Origin: Ophioderma brevispina
Lineage: Eukaryota > Echinodermata > Ophiuroidea > Amphilepidida > Ophiodermatidae
NCBI GenBank assembly: GCA_023653785.1
Contig: JAMKCH010078773.1
Span: 248,001 to 312,000, forward strand
DNA: 64,000 nt
Direction of reading: 5' to 3'
Positions 63,089 through 64,000 of this stretch are shown piece after piece. The translations under genes and the position numbers were made by a program. The first letter of the stretch is position 1. Each line of letters starts with the position of its first letter. The notes beneath the pieces are model-generated. The model ran no database searches. It was given only the letters and a program-made list of their open reading frames with translations, and was not told the origin of the DNA.

Positions 63089-64000
63089 GTATTTGATTCA
63101 TTTTAATTTTAATTTTGCCACCTTGCTCATCACTATACTTCACCAATCCTGCACATTTTTTTTTTTCTGCTTTCTATCTGGTAACTCCTAAATCCACAGC
63201 TGCTTTGTAATACCTACTAGCTAGCTATATATCACCCCTCTGTCAAACCACAGCTTTCATACACTCTAATGTTTATCCTGGTGCATGGTGTCCTCTCACC
63301 TTTCTGAGGTTAAAAGTTCATGACCTTTGGTGTCAAAACATCTATAACTTGTGGTGTGTGTCTTTCACTAATACATGTATGACGTTGAAACGAGTAGTGT
63401 TGTCTAAAGTTGGTGAAGCAAAGTTGTCTCACAGTGTATATCATTTCCTCTATCAGCTAAATTTATTTTCTCTGACACTTGTTAAAGAGAATCATAAGAA
63501 ACAACAATCGGTGGTCAAAGTGGGTAAATGTTTTTGTACTCGCACAAAATATGCAACATTATATGCTGTCACTAATATCATAACAACTTCAATATTATTA
63601 CAATTCTAATCAATAACCATATTCATCCTAAAGTTGATTCCCATATTCAAAGAAATAACTTCAAAACAGTGATCACAATTACATGGATTAACACTTTAAT
63701 GTGATTCCATTGCCCTCTCGTCTTCATGCTTAAACCAGTCTTACAAGAAGCGTAAAATCTAATCATTTTGTGCCTAGTTTACGGCTCTTTTAAATAAGTT
63801 GATCAACGTGGGTAGGGAGATTTGTAAACAGTTGTTGAGATTAAAGCTTATTAGGCAAAGATTTCAAGATGTAGAAAAAGTCGCGTTGATTGATTGTCTT
63901 GTGTACTTGTATAGTAATACTAGTTTTAGAATGGTTAGTTTAATATTATGTATATTATGTGTGTGCATGGAAATTCCTCCTCTCCTGAGAGTGTTTTAAG
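63089..64000. other. Downstream intron, window end
   Basis: No further exon is recognised. The gene should continue beyond the window, because perlecan domain V usually has three laminin G domains and only one is present. Confidence 0.55.

Noticed and set aside
61061..61335. Repetitive Trp/Lys/Pro protein from the minisatellite
   Set aside because: The 29-bp unit leaves all frames open by chance; flanking exons join in frame across it.
434..63088. Whole gene as a decayed pseudogene
   Set aside because: Breaks are single-base and clustered in patches, splice sites are kept nearly everywhere, and long runs of exons are perfect.

Overview
This is a window of animal nuclear DNA carrying the middle-to-late part of one large, intron-rich gene on the + strand. 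The encoded domains run in the order laminin IV type A, laminin-type EGF, laminin IV type A, laminin-type EGF, a long series of immunoglobulin (Ig) domains, laminin G, EGF-like. This is the order of perlecan (HSPG2; unc-52 and trol in other phyla), the basement-membrane heparan sulfate proteoglycan: the window starts inside domain III, crosses domain IV and stops in domain V. Neither the start codon nor the stop codon is present. Intron density, long AT-rich introns, tRNA-derived SINEs, foldback elements and AGGTCA-bearing repeats would suit a marine invertebrate deuterostome (echinoderm or hemichordate), but the species cannot be fixed from sequence alone.

Layout: 434-7725, laminin IV module 1. 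8553-11374, laminin EGF exons. 12067-14782, laminin IV module 2. 15528-16483, laminin EGF exons with the same lengths as module 1. 17248-27811, five Ig domains. 28074-43811, a second copy of roughly 19020-28072, with a ~7.4 kb insertion (about 30810-38190). 44075-58441, seven more Ig domains. 59302-61480, laminin G. 61480-62039, two EGF-like domains. 63029-63088, a small acidic exon with Ser-Gly. The exon calls rest on reading-frame continuity, domain motifs and AG/GT splice sites.

Two things stand out. First, the second copy is in two states: 28074-about 40900 is full of small insertions and deletions, while about 40910-43811 is nearly base-identical to 25175-28072. This is what is expected if two contigs overlap and the gap between them was filled with an uncorrected long read from the other haplotype, so the extra Ig exons are probably an assembly duplication and not biology. 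Single-base frame breaks also cluster at 10851-13129 and 45279-60164. Second, the insertion in the noisy copy has a GC-rich core of about 5.6 kb (31550-37150), quite unlike the AT-rich surroundings. It is flanked by AT-rich inverted repeats and is studded with short C-run/G-run hairpins. I recognise no protein in it; it is the least explained stretch of the window.

The introns are dense in repeats: a 211-bp satellite, a 20-bp AT-rich array, a 29-bp palindromic minisatellite, at least a dozen terminal-inverted-repeat or foldback elements, two kinds of tRNA-like SINE, the 3' end of a LINE, and a family that spreads perfect AGGTCA direct repeats.
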